DNA of 12,371 bases from an uncultured Alistipes sp. (GCA_900546005.1 URBJ01000067.1:1-12371), one strand, 5' to 3'; numbered from the stretch's first letter, positions 1 to 7,310 are shown. Program-made: numbers and translations. The notes: a model not told the origin generated them from the sequence alone.

Positions 1-208
1 TATCTGTTTGTTTTGATTATGGTGAAGATAATAATGAGATAACTGAATAGTATTCGATGGTTGTGTATTCTCGGAATTTTTAGTAACTTTAGTCAGAGAA
101 ATAATAATTTAGGTTCAAAAAAGAATAAATGTTTACTTTTCATTGTATGAGAAAATATCGGATGCAAGGTGATTCTGAAATTTTTTTATTCATGTGTGCA
201 TACTGCAA
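1..208. other. AT-rich non-coding leader region
   Basis: This stretch is far richer in A and T than the coding DNA that follows. It has stop codons in all frames and no recognisable protein, RNA gene or terminator. It probably is the intergenic region upstream of the membrane-protein gene. I see nothing else in it that I can support. Confidence 0.5.
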
Positions 209-216
209 TATATTTG
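209..216 (+). promoter_or_regulatory. Bacteroidota -7 box upstream of the membrane-protein gene
   Basis: TATATTTG is an exact match to the Bacteroidota sigma-factor -7 consensus TAnnTTTG. A transcript starting about 7 bases downstream would have a leader of roughly 20 bases before the ATG at 242. There is no clear TTG-type -33 element at the usual distance, only a run of T. The call rests on the -7 match, the position and the AT-rich setting. Confidence 0.45.
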
Positions 217-241
217 ACAGATTCATTGAGCTGAGTTGATA

Positions 242-976
242 ATGGTGGTCTCTGTAATCGTACAATTTTTGATTGTGATTTTCATTTCGACGCTACTGTA
301 TGGCGTGACGCTCTGGGCGGTGAGGTGTCCAAACATCATCTCCGGATTCAGGTGGGGGAATACACCCGAAGAGGTCGAGCAGGACAGACAATGGTTGCGA
401 TGGTTTTATCGCGTCATGACGCGAACCGTCCTTGTGATCTTGGTGGGTGGTGTCGTGTCGATCGCGCTGAAAAGCATGTTGCTGTATGTGCTCTTTTTGT
501 GCGTTCCGGCTTTTGTCGCGCCTTTGTACCTCGCCCTTTTGTCGCCTCGACGGAAGGTGGTCACGCCCGGATGTAAAGCGATCTATTGGGGAATCATCGT
601 TTCCATCGTTTTGTTGCTTGTGGTGCCAGCGATGCATTTTTATTACAAGGATCTGGAGGTCGTGTTCGCATCCGATGATTTGGAGATAAAGGGCCTGTAT
701 GGACAGACGATCCGCTATGATGATATTCTCCGGATCGAGGAGTGTCCGGCCCTGCCCGAAATATCCTATCGGGCCAACGGGTTGAGTTTGGATGCGACGA
801 ATTTGGGCTATTTTAAAACACGGGACGGCGAAACGGTCAAGCTTTTTACGCATTCCGACTCCTGTTATATCGAGATCGAGGACAGGCGACACAACCGTTT
901 CTATCTGAGTAAAAAAAGGGAGGAAGAGACAAATGAGCTGTATGACGCTATTTTATCGAGATTGTCGGAAAGATAG
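242..976 (+). CDS. DUF3784-like membrane protein with C-terminal PH-like domain
   Basis: Small integral membrane protein of unknown function, about 244 residues. There are four likely membrane segments: near the N-terminus (about residues 3-26), two close together at about 60-78 and 81-100, and one at about 115-133. A short loop after the first segment, with Ile-Ser-Gly-Phe followed by an acidic helix, resembles DUF3784 proteins of Bacteroidota. The last 105 residues are soluble and beta-rich: Leu-Glu-Ile-Lys-Gly-Leu-Tyr-Gly, a Tyr-Asp-Asp-Ile strand, then Phe-Tyr-Leu-Ser before a final helix. This is the pattern of bacterial PH-like domains that often follow DUF3784. I chose the ATG at 242. 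A TTG two codons upstream (236) is possible, and neither start has a clear ribosome-binding site. The GH92 gene begins 78 bases downstream on the same strand, but no functional link is evident. The open frame and membrane topology are seen directly; the family assignment is by pattern memory. Confidence 0.6.
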   Translation: MVVSVIVQFLIVIFISTLLYGVTLWAVRCPNIISGFRWGNTPEEVEQDRQWLRWFYRVMTRTVLVILVGGVVSIALKSMLLYVLFLCVPAFVAPLYLALLSPRRKVVTPGCKAIYWGIIVSIVLLLVVPAMHFYYKDLEVVFASDDLEIKGLYGQTIRYDDILRIEECPALPEISYRANGLSLDATNLGYFKTRDGETVKLFTHSDSCYIEIEDRRHNRFYLSKKREEETNELYDAILSRLSER

Positions 977-1054
977 TCAAAGAATTCAAGAAAAAGCATG
1001 AGTGTATGGGGTATAAGACGAAATATGGGAACTACTGAAAAACGTTAAATAGAT

Positions 1055-3361
1055 ATGAAGAAAAAAGGTTTAATGACAGTTGCCCTGATGGCGCTGATGT
1101 CGATTTGGGGAGCGACGGCAGAGGCCGATCCGAAAGAGGTGCCGTTCGATCCGGTTGAGTATGTCAATCCGCTGATGGGGACCCAGTCGACGTTTGAGCT
1201 TTCGGCCGGAAATACCTATCCGGCGATAGCTCGTCCGTGGGGCATGAACTTCTGGACTCCCCAGACCGGAAAGATGGGGAACGGGTGGCAGTATGTCTAT
1301 ACGTCCAATAAGATCCGGGGCTTCAAACAGACCCACCAGCCGAGCCCGTGGATCAACGACTACGGACAGTTTGTCGTCATGCCGGTTGTCGGTGAACCCG
1401 AGTTCGATGAGAACAAACGGGCCAGCTGGTTCTCCCACAAAGGGGAGGTGGCCAAACCCTACTACTATAAAGTCTATCTGGCCGAACATGACGTGGTGAC
1501 GGAGTTTACCCCGACGGAGCGGGCTGTTCTGTTCCGTTTCACTTTCCCGGAGAGCGAGCACTCCTATGTGGTGGTCGATGCGTTGGACAAGGGGTCCTAC
1601 GTGAAGGTTATCCCTGAGGAGAACAAAATTATCGGCTATACTACGAAGAACAGCGGCGGGGTGCCCGATAATTTCAAAAACTACTTTGTCATTCGGTTCG
1701 ACAAGCCTTTTACCTATCGGGCGACTTTTTCCGACGGATCGCTCAAGGAGGGACGGACCGAACAGCAGGCCGATCACGTAGGGGCGGTGATCGGTTTTGA
1801 AACCGGTAAAGGTGAAGTGGTGCATGCCCGGATCGCCTCTTCGTTCATCGGTTTCGAACAGGCCGAGCAGAATTTGAAGGAGTTGGGCGACGATAGTTTC
1901 GAAACATTGGTGCAAAAGGGGAAAGAGGCGTGGAACGAGGTGCTGGGCCGGATTGAGGTCGAAGGCGGAAATCTGGATCAGTACCGGACCTTCTACTCCT
2001 GTCTCTACCGTTCGCTGTTGTTCCCGCGTAAGTTTTATGAGGTGGATGCCGACGGAGAGATTGTCCATTACAGTCCTTATAACGGGGAGGTTCTGCCCGG
2101 GTACCTCTATACGGATACGGGATTTTGGGATACCTTCCGGAGTCTGTTCCCGTTCCTCAACATGATGTTCCCGTCGGTCAATCGGGAGATGCAGGAGGGG
2201 CTGATCAATACCTACAAGGAGAGCGGATTCTTCCCGGAGTGGGCCAGTCCGGGACATCGAGGCTGCATGATCGGGAACAACTCCGCTTCGGTGCTGGTGG
2301 ATGCCTACATGAAAGGCGTTGAGGTCGAGGATCTGGAGACGCTGTATGAGGGCCTTGTGCACGGTACGGAGAGCGTTCATCCGAAGGTCTCGTCGACCGG
2401 ACGGCTCGGGTACCAATATTACAACGAATTGGGGTATGTCCCCTACGACGTCGGGATCAACGAAAGTGCAGCCCGGACGTTGGAGTATGCCTACGACGAT
2501 TGGTGTATTTACCGTATGGCCCAGACGTTGAACCGCCCGAAAGAGGAGGTCGATCGGTTTGCCCGGCGGGCGATGAATTACCGGAATCTGTTCGATGCCG
2601 AGAGCAAACTGATGCGGGGAAAGAACAGGGACGGTCGGTTTATGGCGCCCTTCTCTCCGCTGAAATGGGGCGATGCCTTTACCGAAGGGAACAGCTGGCA
2701 CTACTCGTGGTCGGTTTTCCACGATCCGCAGGGGTTGATCGATCTGATGGGCGGCAAAGAGCCATTCGTGCAGATGTTGGATTCCGTCTTTGCGGTTCCA
2801 CCGATCTACGACGAAAGTTATTACGGCGAGGTCATTCACGAAATCCGGGAGATGACCGTGATGAATATGGGCAACTATGCGCACGGAAATCAGCCGATCC
2901 AGCACATGATCTACCTCTATAACTATGCGGGCGAACCGTGGAAGGCGCAGTATTGGTTGCGTCAGGTGATGGACCGCATGTACTCGCCGACTCCGGACGG
3001 ATATTGCGGCGATGAGGACAACGGACAGACTTCGGCGTGGTATGTCTTTTCGGCGTTGGGATTCTATCCGGTTTGTCCCGGAACGACGCAGTATGTTTTG
3101 GGAGCACCGTTATTCAAGCGGGCGACCTTGCACTTCGAAAACGGCAAGACGATGGTGATCGATGCGCCCGAGAACAGCGCCGAACATCTCTACGTCCGTT
3201 CGATGAAGTGGAACGGTCGGAACTATACGAAGAACTACATCGACCACAACGAGATGATGAAGGGTGGCACTATTGAGATTGAGATGGATACCCGGCCCAA
3301 CGAACGGCGGGGTGTCAGTCCGGAGGATCTCCCGTACTCCTTCTCGAACGAAAAACGTTAG
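1055..3361 (+). CDS. GH92 exo-alpha-mannosidase, predicted alpha-1,2-specific, secreted
   Basis: Calcium-dependent, inverting exo-mannosidase that removes terminal alpha-mannose from N-glycans or mannans, probably in the periplasm or at the cell surface. Residues 1-24 form a Sec signal peptide (Lys-rich start, hydrophobic core, Ala-Glu-Ala before Asp25) with no lipobox Cys. Family motifs: Val-Asn-Pro-Leu-Met-Gly-Thr at 37-43, His-Gln-Pro-Ser-Pro-Trp at 94-99, Glu-Gly-Asn at 544-546, Asn-Gln-Pro at 612-614 and Gly-Asp-Glu-Asp-Asn-Gly-Gln at 652-658. Compared with BT3990 (numbering from memory: Trp88, acid Glu533, His584, Glu585, bases Asp642 and Asp644), the counterparts here are Trp99, Glu544, His595, Glu596, Asp653 and Asp655, every one shifted by 11. 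Trp99/His595/Glu596 form the +1 subsite set associated with alpha-1,2 specificity, so that linkage is the best inference. At 768 residues it is full length for the family. No SusC/SusD genes lie nearby. Confidence 0.95.
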   Translation: MKKKGLMTVALMALMSIWGATAEADPKEVPFDPVEYVNPLMGTQSTFELSAGNTYPAIARPWGMNFWTPQTGKMGNGWQYVYTSNKIRGFKQTHQPSPWINDYGQFVVMPVVGEPEFDENKRASWFSHKGEVAKPYYYKVYLAEHDVVTEFTPTERAVLFRFTFPESEHSYVVVDALDKGSYVKVIPEENKIIGYTTKNSGGVPDNFKNYFVIRFDKPFTYRATFSDGSLKEGRTEQQADHVGAVIGFETGKGEVVHARIASSFIGFEQAEQNLKELGDDSFETLVQKGKEAWNEVLGRIEVEGGNLDQYRTFYSCLYRSLLFPRKFYEVDADGEIVHYSPYNGEVLPGYLYTDTGFWDTFRSLFPFLNMMFPSVNREMQEGLINTYKESGFFPEWASPGHRGCMIGNNSASVLVDAYMKGVEVEDLETLYEGLVHGTESVHPKVSSTGRLGYQYYNELGYVPYDVGINESAARTLEYAYDDWCIYRMAQTLNRPKEEVDRFARRAMNYRNLFDAESKLMRGKNRDGRFMAPFSPLKWGDAFTEGNSWHYSWSVFHDPQGLIDLMGGKEPFVQMLDSVFAVPPIYDESYYGEVIHEIREMTVMNMGNYAHGNQPIQHMIYLYNYAGEPWKAQYWLRQVMDRMYSPTPDGYCGDEDNGQTSAWYVFSALGFYPVCPGTTQYVLGAPLFKRATLHFENGKTMVIDAPENSAEHLYVRSMKWNGRNYTKNYIDHNEMMKGGTIEIEMDTRPNERRGVSPEDLPYSFSNEKR

Positions 3362-3531
3362 ATCGACGATGGTTTTTTGTGCGGTTTATCCGGGAAAAGG
3401 TGCGAGTGTTTTGAGCGAAGTATGAATTCGGACAGAGAAGGAGTGTTCTGTAAAAATGTGGCTGGAGCCGGATTCTGGATTTTTGTGGCAAAAGCCCTAT
3501 CTTCGCAGGCAGAAAATCAGATGTATCGAAG
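3362..3531. other. Intergenic region between GH92 and ybaK
   Basis: About 170 bases with no gene. Just after the GH92 stop, an A-run (in the last codons) and a T-run flank a small ATCG-A-CGAT dyad. This could act as a weak terminator, but the stem is mostly A-T and I do not call it. The 3' end carries a promoter-like site for ybaK, listed separately. Confidence 0.4.
3498..3505 (+). promoter_or_regulatory. ybaK: Near-consensus -7 box for ybaK-mutY
   Basis: TATCTTCG differs by one base from TAnnTTTG and lies 26 bases before the ybaK ATG, a typical distance for Bacteroidota housekeeping genes. The nearest upstream TTTG (3482-3485) is only 12 bases away, shorter than the usual gap of about 19, so the -33 side is unsupported. 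Confidence 0.35.
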
Positions 3532-4014
3532 ATGAAAATCAATAAGACCAATGCGGCCCGTCTGTTGGATCGGGCAGGAATCAAGTATGAGCTGATTCCG
3601 TATCGTGTCGATGAGGAGCATTTGGACGCGATTCATGTGGCCGAGGAGCTCGGAGAACCGATCGGACAGGTGTTCAAAACGTTAGTGCTGCGGGGCGATC
3701 GGACCGGAATATTGGTGTGTGTGGTGCCGGGCGACGGCGAAGTCGATCTGAAAGCGGCGGCTCATGCGTCGGGAAACAAACGGGTGGAGATGCTTCACCT
3801 CAAGGAGCTGTTGCCCACGACCGGATATATACGGGGCGGTTGCTCTCCGATCGGGATGAAAAAGGAGTATCCCGTCTTCATCCACCAGACTTGTAGGGAT
3901 TACGCCTCGATCTATGTCAGTGCCGGAATCCGCGGATTGCAGCTGAAGATCGATCCGGAGGATCTGATCCAGTTTACCCGAGCTCAAGTCGTCGATCTGG
4001 AGGAGCATGCGTGA
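3532..4014 (+). CDS. ybaK: YbaK/EbsC-family aminoacyl-tRNA deacylase (Cys-tRNA(Pro) hydrolase)
   Basis: Trans-editing enzyme of the cytoplasm. Family members hydrolyse Cys-tRNA(Pro) made by mistake by prolyl-tRNA synthetase, which keeps cysteine out of proline codons. The 160-residue length is normal for the free-standing family. The key Lys in Phe-Lys-Thr-Leu-Val falls at residue 49, corresponding to Lys46 of E. coli YbaK. The Gly-Gly-Cys-Ser-Pro-Ile-Gly loop at 102-108 is the conserved substrate-pocket motif, and the Val-Ser-Ala-Gly-x-Arg-Gly stretch near 129-135 also fits. The ATG at 3532 is the natural start, with the YbaK-type N-terminus (Lys-Thr-Asn-Ala-x-Arg) directly after it. The gene overlaps mutY by 8 bases, so the two are very likely co-transcribed. 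Family assignment is firm; the exact mischarged tRNA handled is inferred from homologues. Confidence 0.93.
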   Translation: MKINKTNAARLLDRAGIKYELIPYRVDEEHLDAIHVAEELGEPIGQVFKTLVLRGDRTGILVCVVPGDGEVDLKAAAHASGNKRVEMLHLKELLPTTGYIRGGCSPIGMKKEYPVFIHQTCRDYASIYVSAGIRGLQLKIDPEDLIQFTRAQVVDLEEHA

Positions 4015-5059
4015 ACTGAGTGATATACTGATTGCGTGGTATGAGGAGCATCGTCGGGAGTTGCCGTGGCGTGAAACGACCGATCCCTATGCGATCTGGA
4101 TCTCCGAAATCATCTTGCAGCAGACCCGTGTGGCTCAGGGATTGGAGTATTACAGACGTTTTCTGAAACGTTATCCAAATGTAGTGGCGTTGGCCCGATC
4201 CACTGAGGAGGAGGTATTGCGGATGTGGCAGGGGCTGGGGTATTACAGCCGTGCCCGAAACCTCTATGCAGCGGCCCGGGAGATCGGCTCCCGGTACGGC
4301 GGGGTGTTTCCGACAGATTACGATGAAGTGCGACGTTTGCCCGGGATAGGCGATTATACGGCGGCGGCGATCTGTTCGTTTGCTTACGGGACGCCCGTAG
4401 CGGCGGTTGACGGAAATGTGCTTCGGGTGTTGTCCCGGTTGTTCGACTGGGAGGAGCCGATCGATACGTCGGGCGGCAGGCGGCGCTATGTCGAACTGGC
4501 CCAGTCGTTGCTGGACCGGCAGCGTCCGGCCCTGCAGAATCAGGCGTGGATGGAGTTCGGGGCGTTGCAGTGTGTACCGCGCGGGGCCGACTGTGCGGGG
4601 TGCCCTTTGCAGCAGCACTGCCTTGCTTACAAAAACGGGAGTGTGGCGGAACGTCCGGTCAAGCAGGGCCGGACGAACGTTTTGCCTCGCTATTTCAATT
4701 ATCTGAGGATCCGATGTGGACGAACCCTGCTGCTCGGACGGCGTACGGGCAACGATATTTGGAGGGGCTTGTATGAGTTTCCGATGATCGAAACCACGGA
4801 ACCGGTCGATTTTGCGGCGCTGACCCGTACACCCGAGTGGCGTTCGTGGTTCGGCTCGGTCGATCGCTACCGGCTGACGGATCAGACGGCGATGCCTGCG
4901 CATCATCTGTCGCACCGGACTATTTTTGCCAACTTCTATACGATTGATGTGGAGGAGTTTCCTTCGGCTTTGTCCGGTTTTGTTCGGGTTGAGGTGGATG
5001 CATTGGGCGATTATGCCGTGTCACGCCTGACGGAGCTCTACCTCGAACGGATCGGATAG
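4007..5059 (+). CDS. mutY: A/G-specific adenine DNA glycosylase MutY
   Basis: Base-excision repair enzyme that removes adenine mispaired with 8-oxoguanine, preventing G-to-T transversions. The catalytic domain is complete: Leu-Pro-Trp-Arg at 19-22, catalytic Glu34 in Ser-Glu-Ile-Ile-Leu-Gln-Gln-Thr, the helix-hairpin-helix Leu-Pro-Gly-Ile-Gly-Asp-Tyr-Thr at 111-118, and catalytic Asp135 in Val-Asp-Gly-Asn-Val. The [4Fe-4S] cluster ligands are Cys189, Cys196, Cys199 and Cys205 with the classic 6-2-5 spacing. Residues from about 225 to 350 form the NUDIX-like C-terminal domain that recognises 8-oxoguanine; Leu-Ser-His-Arg sits in the expected place. Length is normal. The ATG lies inside the last codons of ybaK (8-base overlap), which suggests translational coupling. 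The stop codon is 17 bases from the end of convergent trmH. Confidence 0.97.
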   Translation: MRELSDILIAWYEEHRRELPWRETTDPYAIWISEIILQQTRVAQGLEYYRRFLKRYPNVVALARSTEEEVLRMWQGLGYYSRARNLYAAAREIGSRYGGVFPTDYDEVRRLPGIGDYTAAAICSFAYGTPVAAVDGNVLRVLSRLFDWEEPIDTSGGRRRYVELAQSLLDRQRPALQNQAWMEFGALQCVPRGADCAGCPLQQHCLAYKNGSVAERPVKQGRTNVLPRYFNYLRIRCGRTLLLGRRTGNDIWRGLYEFPMIETTEPVDFAALTRTPEWRSWFGSVDRYRLTDQTAMPAHHLSHRTIFANFYTIDVEEFPSALSGFVRVEVDALGDYAVSRLTELYLERIG

Positions 5060-5076
5060 CGCTTTGGCCCGACCTA

Positions 5077-5763
5077 TCAGAATCCGCCCCGCTTCAGGAT
5101 GCGTTCGGAGTCCTTGACGGTCGACTTCATCCACCGCAACAGAATCTCGTTTCGTTCGGTCTCGAGAATCCGCCAGTCGACCGGAGCATTCCTGACCCGG
5201 TTTGAAAGCAGATAGAGCAAAATGGCTGCAGAGGCCGAAACGTTGAGGCTCTCGACGAATCCGCACATCGGAATACGGATGAATTCATCGGCATTGTGGA
5301 TCACTTCGTCGCTGATGCCGGCGTGTTCGGTTCCGAAAAAGAGGGCGAACGGTCCAGTCGTAACGTCGAAGCTCTCCGGAGTGCGGTCGTCCGTGTGGGG
5401 CGATGTGGCGACGATGCGGTACCCCTTTTGGCGCAGGTCGGCAATCAGGTCCGTAGAGCGGCTGTATTTGTGGATGTCGATCCATTTGTCCGTGCCGCGT
5501 ACGATGTTGGTGTTGGGCGAGAAACGGCAGTGTTCCTCAACCGTGTAGATGTCCTGTATGCCGAATGCCTCGCAGTTGCGGACCAGTGCGCTGGCGTTTT
5601 GCGGATGGAATGTATTCTCCATACAGACGGTCATGTAACGTGTCCGGTTGGCGAGTGTTGTCCGCATGGTCTCGCTCCGTTCGGGCAACATGAATCCCGA
5701 TAGGTATTCGATCTGCCGAAGCACGAGCTCTGTATCGTTATTAAGTTCGGTATTTTTTGTCAT
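5077..5763 (-). CDS. trmH: TrmH-type (SpoU family) tRNA 2'-O-methyltransferase
   Basis: S-adenosylmethionine-dependent 2'-O-ribose methyltransferase of the SPOUT (trefoil-knot) class, most likely forming Gm18 in tRNA. All three family motifs are present: motif 1 Asn-Ala-Ser-Ala-Leu-Val-Arg-Asn at 56-63 with the catalytic Arg62; motif 2 Leu-Phe-Phe-Gly-Thr-Glu-His-Ala-Gly-Ile at 141-150; motif 3 Ile-Pro-Met through Ser-Leu-Asn-Val-Ser at 164-176, which forms the knot and binds the cofactor. The 228-residue length is close to E. coli TrmH (229). An rRNA methyltransferase of the same family cannot be excluded from sequence alone. The ATG (5763-5761) lies within the end of rsgA, giving a 23-base overlap, so it is the last gene of the cvpA-like/rsgA/trmH operon and probably depends on rsgA translation. 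Confidence 0.9.
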   Translation of the reverse strand: MTKNTELNNDTELVLRQIEYLSGFMLPERSETMRTTLANRTRYMTVCMENTFHPQNASALVRNCEAFGIQDIYTVEEHCRFSPNTNIVRGTDKWIDIHKYSRSTDLIADLRQKGYRIVATSPHTDDRTPESFDVTTGPFALFFGTEHAGISDEVIHNADEFIRIPMCGFVESLNVSASAAILLYLLSNRVRNAPVDWRILETERNEILLRWMKSTVKDSERILKRGGF

Positions 5764-6679
5764 CTTCGAGTAGTTTCAAGTAACTTTCGTAGCGGGAGAG
5801 GCTCACCTCCCCGCGTTTGAGTGCCTCCTGCACGGCACAACCGGGCTCATGCGTATGGGTGCAGTTGTAAAATGCACATTGTGGGGCATACCGGAACAGA
5901 TCCGGAAAATATCGGCATATCTCCCGATTGTCCAGATCGATCAGTCCAAACCCCTTGATCCCCGGAGTGTCGATCAGATAGCCACCGCCCGCGAGCGGAT
6001 ACATCTCGGAGAAGGTCGTGGTGTGCCGTCCCCGGTTGTTGCTGGTCGAAACGGTGCCGATGCGGATCTTCAGTGAAGGGTCGACGGCGTGGATCAGGGT
6101 CGATTTTCCTACACCGGAGTTGCCCGAAAGCAGAGAAATCTTTCCGGAAAGTCGCTCCTTGAAGGCATCGATGCCGATGTTTTGTGCTGCGATCGTTTCG
6201 ATCAGCTCGTATCCGGCCGACCGGTAGATCTCGATGAAGCGTTCCTTTTGTTCGATCTCCTCGTCGGAGGTGTAGAGGTCGCATTTGTTGAGCAGGAGCG
6301 TTACGGGAATGTGATACGCTTCGGCCGTAACCAGAAACCGGTCGATGAATTCGCAGTTGGTTGTCGGCATCCGCAACGATACGACCAAAAACGCCTGATC
6401 GATGTTTGCCGCGATGATGTGTGACTCCTTGGAAAGGTTCGACGCTCGGCGGATGATGTAGTTGCGTCGGGGTAGGATCTCCGTGATGACGCCCGTCTGC
6501 TGTCCTTCGGGTTCGTAGCGGACTCGGTCGCCGACTACGACCGGATTGGTCGAGCGCTTGCCTTGCAGCCGAAGATTCCCGCGGATGCGGCAGGCGATCA
6601 GTTCGTTCGTCGTGTCGTCGCACAGGGTGTACCAACTGCCCGTGCTTTTGATAACTAATGCCGTGCGGGTCGAATTCAT
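5741..6679 (-). CDS. rsgA: Ribosome small-subunit-dependent GTPase RsgA
   Basis: Late-acting 30S assembly GTPase. The family checks the decoding centre and releases RbfA before the subunit enters the pool. The N-terminal OB fold spans about residues 5-70. It is followed by the circularly permuted GTPase domain, in which G4 (Asn-Lys-Cys-Asp, 131-134) comes before the P-loop (Gly-Asn-Ser-Gly-Val-Gly-Lys-Ser-Thr, 186-194) and G3 (Asp-Thr-Pro-Gly, 237-240). The C-terminal zinc knuckle has Cys268, Cys273, His275 and Cys281. Length (312) is typical. Its ATG overlaps the TGA of the upstream cvpA-like gene in an ATGA junction, and its 3' end contains the start of trmH. All key residues are present, so this is almost certainly functional. 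Confidence 0.97.
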   Translation of the reverse strand: MNSTRTALVIKSTGSWYTLCDDTTNELIACRIRGNLRLQGKRSTNPVVVGDRVRYEPEGQQTGVITEILPRRNYIIRRASNLSKESHIIAANIDQAFLVVSLRMPTTNCEFIDRFLVTAEAYHIPVTLLLNKCDLYTSDEEIEQKERFIEIYRSAGYELIETIAAQNIGIDAFKERLSGKISLLSGNSGVGKSTLIHAVDPSLKIRIGTVSTSNNRGRHTTTFSEMYPLAGGGYLIDTPGIKGFGLIDLDNREICRYFPDLFRYAPQCAFYNCTHTHEPGCAVQEALKRGEVSLSRYESYLKLLEDDKKYRT

Positions 6680-7182
6680 AGGATCGATGGGTTTATCTCC
6701 GTCAGGGAGTGTTTCAGTTCGTCGAGGTAGGGAAACAGCAGATCGATACAGCCGTGTATCGGTTCATAAAGGATGCCGTTTTTGTAGGCGTCGTTGTCGG
6801 TCCAGTGGGCCGTCTGGTTGACCGCTTCGAAGGCGTAGACCAGAATGCTCAGGATCAATCCCATTTTCAGCACGCTCAGCAGTACACCTCCAATTGCATC
6901 GATCGGGCCCAATCCGGCGATGTGGAAGATCTGTTTGACAAGGTATCCCAATAGCGAAAGAGCACACAGAACCACTAACATCAGCAGAATGAATCCCACG
7001 ATCGCGTCCAGCGGCGGATCGATGTGGAGCCACGAGCCGAAGTCCCGTCCGTATCGGAATGCAAGATAAACGCCGACGAAGAGTCCGGCAAGTCCCGCCA
7101 GTTGTACGGCTGTACCCTGTCGGAACCCCTTGTATGCCGCATACAGCAACGGAATGCCTACGATTATATCAAAAACGTTCAT
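6676..7182 (-). CDS. CvpA family inner-membrane protein
   Basis: Small integral membrane protein (168 residues) of the CvpA family, named for E. coli CvpA, which is needed for colicin V production. The general cellular role is unclear; envelope homeostasis has been proposed. The start Asn-Val-Phe-Asp-Ile-Ile, the Lys-Gly-Phe-Arg-Gln-Gly turn near 18-23, and four membrane segments (about 4-17, 24-42, 57-80 and 97-118) with the Asp-Ala-Ile-Gly-Gly-Val-Leu-Leu loop before the fourth fit the family well. The C-terminal 45 residues are soluble. It is the first gene of the operon with rsgA (4-base ATGA overlap) and trmH. Its promoter probably lies in the divergent region shared with the GH2 gene. 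Confidence 0.88.
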   Translation of the reverse strand: MNVFDIIVGIPLLYAAYKGFRQGTAVQLAGLAGLFVGVYLAFRYGRDFGSWLHIDPPLDAIVGFILLMLVVLCALSLLGYLVKQIFHIAGLGPIDAIGGVLLSVLKMGLILSILVYAFEAVNQTAHWTDNDAYKNGILYEPIHGCIDLLFPYLDELKHSLTEINPSIL

Positions 7183-7261
7183 TTTTCCGTTTGTCTGATA
7201 TAGAGTGTTGTTTGTGGCGTCCGATGGATTTCGGCACGTCGGACCCCGGCGAAATTTGTAT

Positions 7262-7269
7262 CAAATATA
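7262..7269 (-). promoter_or_regulatory. -7 box for the cvpA-like/rsgA/trmH operon
   Basis: On the minus strand these bases read TATATTTG, an exact TAnnTTTG match. Transcription starting about 7 bases further along would leave a leader of about 70 bases before the ATG at 7182. No good -33 TTG element sits at the standard spacing. The site overlaps the right arm of an ATTTG-TAT-CAAAT palindrome. Confidence 0.4.
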
Positions 7270-7290
7270 GTGTTTTATTTTGTTATTTGT

Positions 7291-7298
7291 TAAATTTG
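7291..7298 (+). promoter_or_regulatory. -7 box upstream of the GH2 gene
   Basis: TAAATTTG matches TAnnTTTG exactly, in an AT-rich stretch directly before the GH2 gene. The ATG at 7311 is only 12 bases beyond the box, so the transcript would have a very short or nearly absent leader. That is either unusual or a sign that the true -7 lies slightly upstream among related TATTTG-like sequences (7276-7289). Confidence 0.35.
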
Positions 7299-7310
7299 CT
7301 CCAAACTACG

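Larger units (their letters stand above)
7254..7305. promoter_or_regulatory. Pair of TTTG-N3-CAAA inverted repeats, possible operator
   Basis: Two dyads of the same form lie in the divergent intergenic region: TTTG-TAT-CAAA at 7255-7265 (five-base arms if flanking A/T are counted) and TTTG-CTC-CAAA at 7295-7305. Their centres are exactly 40 bases apart, close to four helical turns. They overlap the two outward -7 boxes, which would suit a regulator controlling both directions. Part of each dyad is explained by the TTTG of the -7 consensus, so chance is a real alternative. Confidence 0.25.

Noticed and set aside
1070..2905. Long minus-strand open frame of 611 codons opposite GH92
   Set aside because: It is antisense to a full-length GH92 gene with all catalytic motifs, shows no recognisable domain, and has the His/Arg/Pro-rich composition typical of frames opposite a GC-biased gene.
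3974..4915. Minus-strand open frame of 313 codons opposite mutY
   Set aside because: The plus strand encodes a complete MutY with its Fe-S ligands. The antisense translation is Arg/Pro-rich with no motif.
5055..5078. GATAG/CTATC inverted repeat at the mutY-trmH junction
   Set aside because: The stem is only five pairs with a 14-base loop and no U tract, which is too weak to call a terminator.
7059..7310. Upstream extension of the GH2 reading frame
   Set aside because: It overlaps the cvpA-like gene, lacks family sequence and would bury the signal peptide. The ATG at 7311 is much better.
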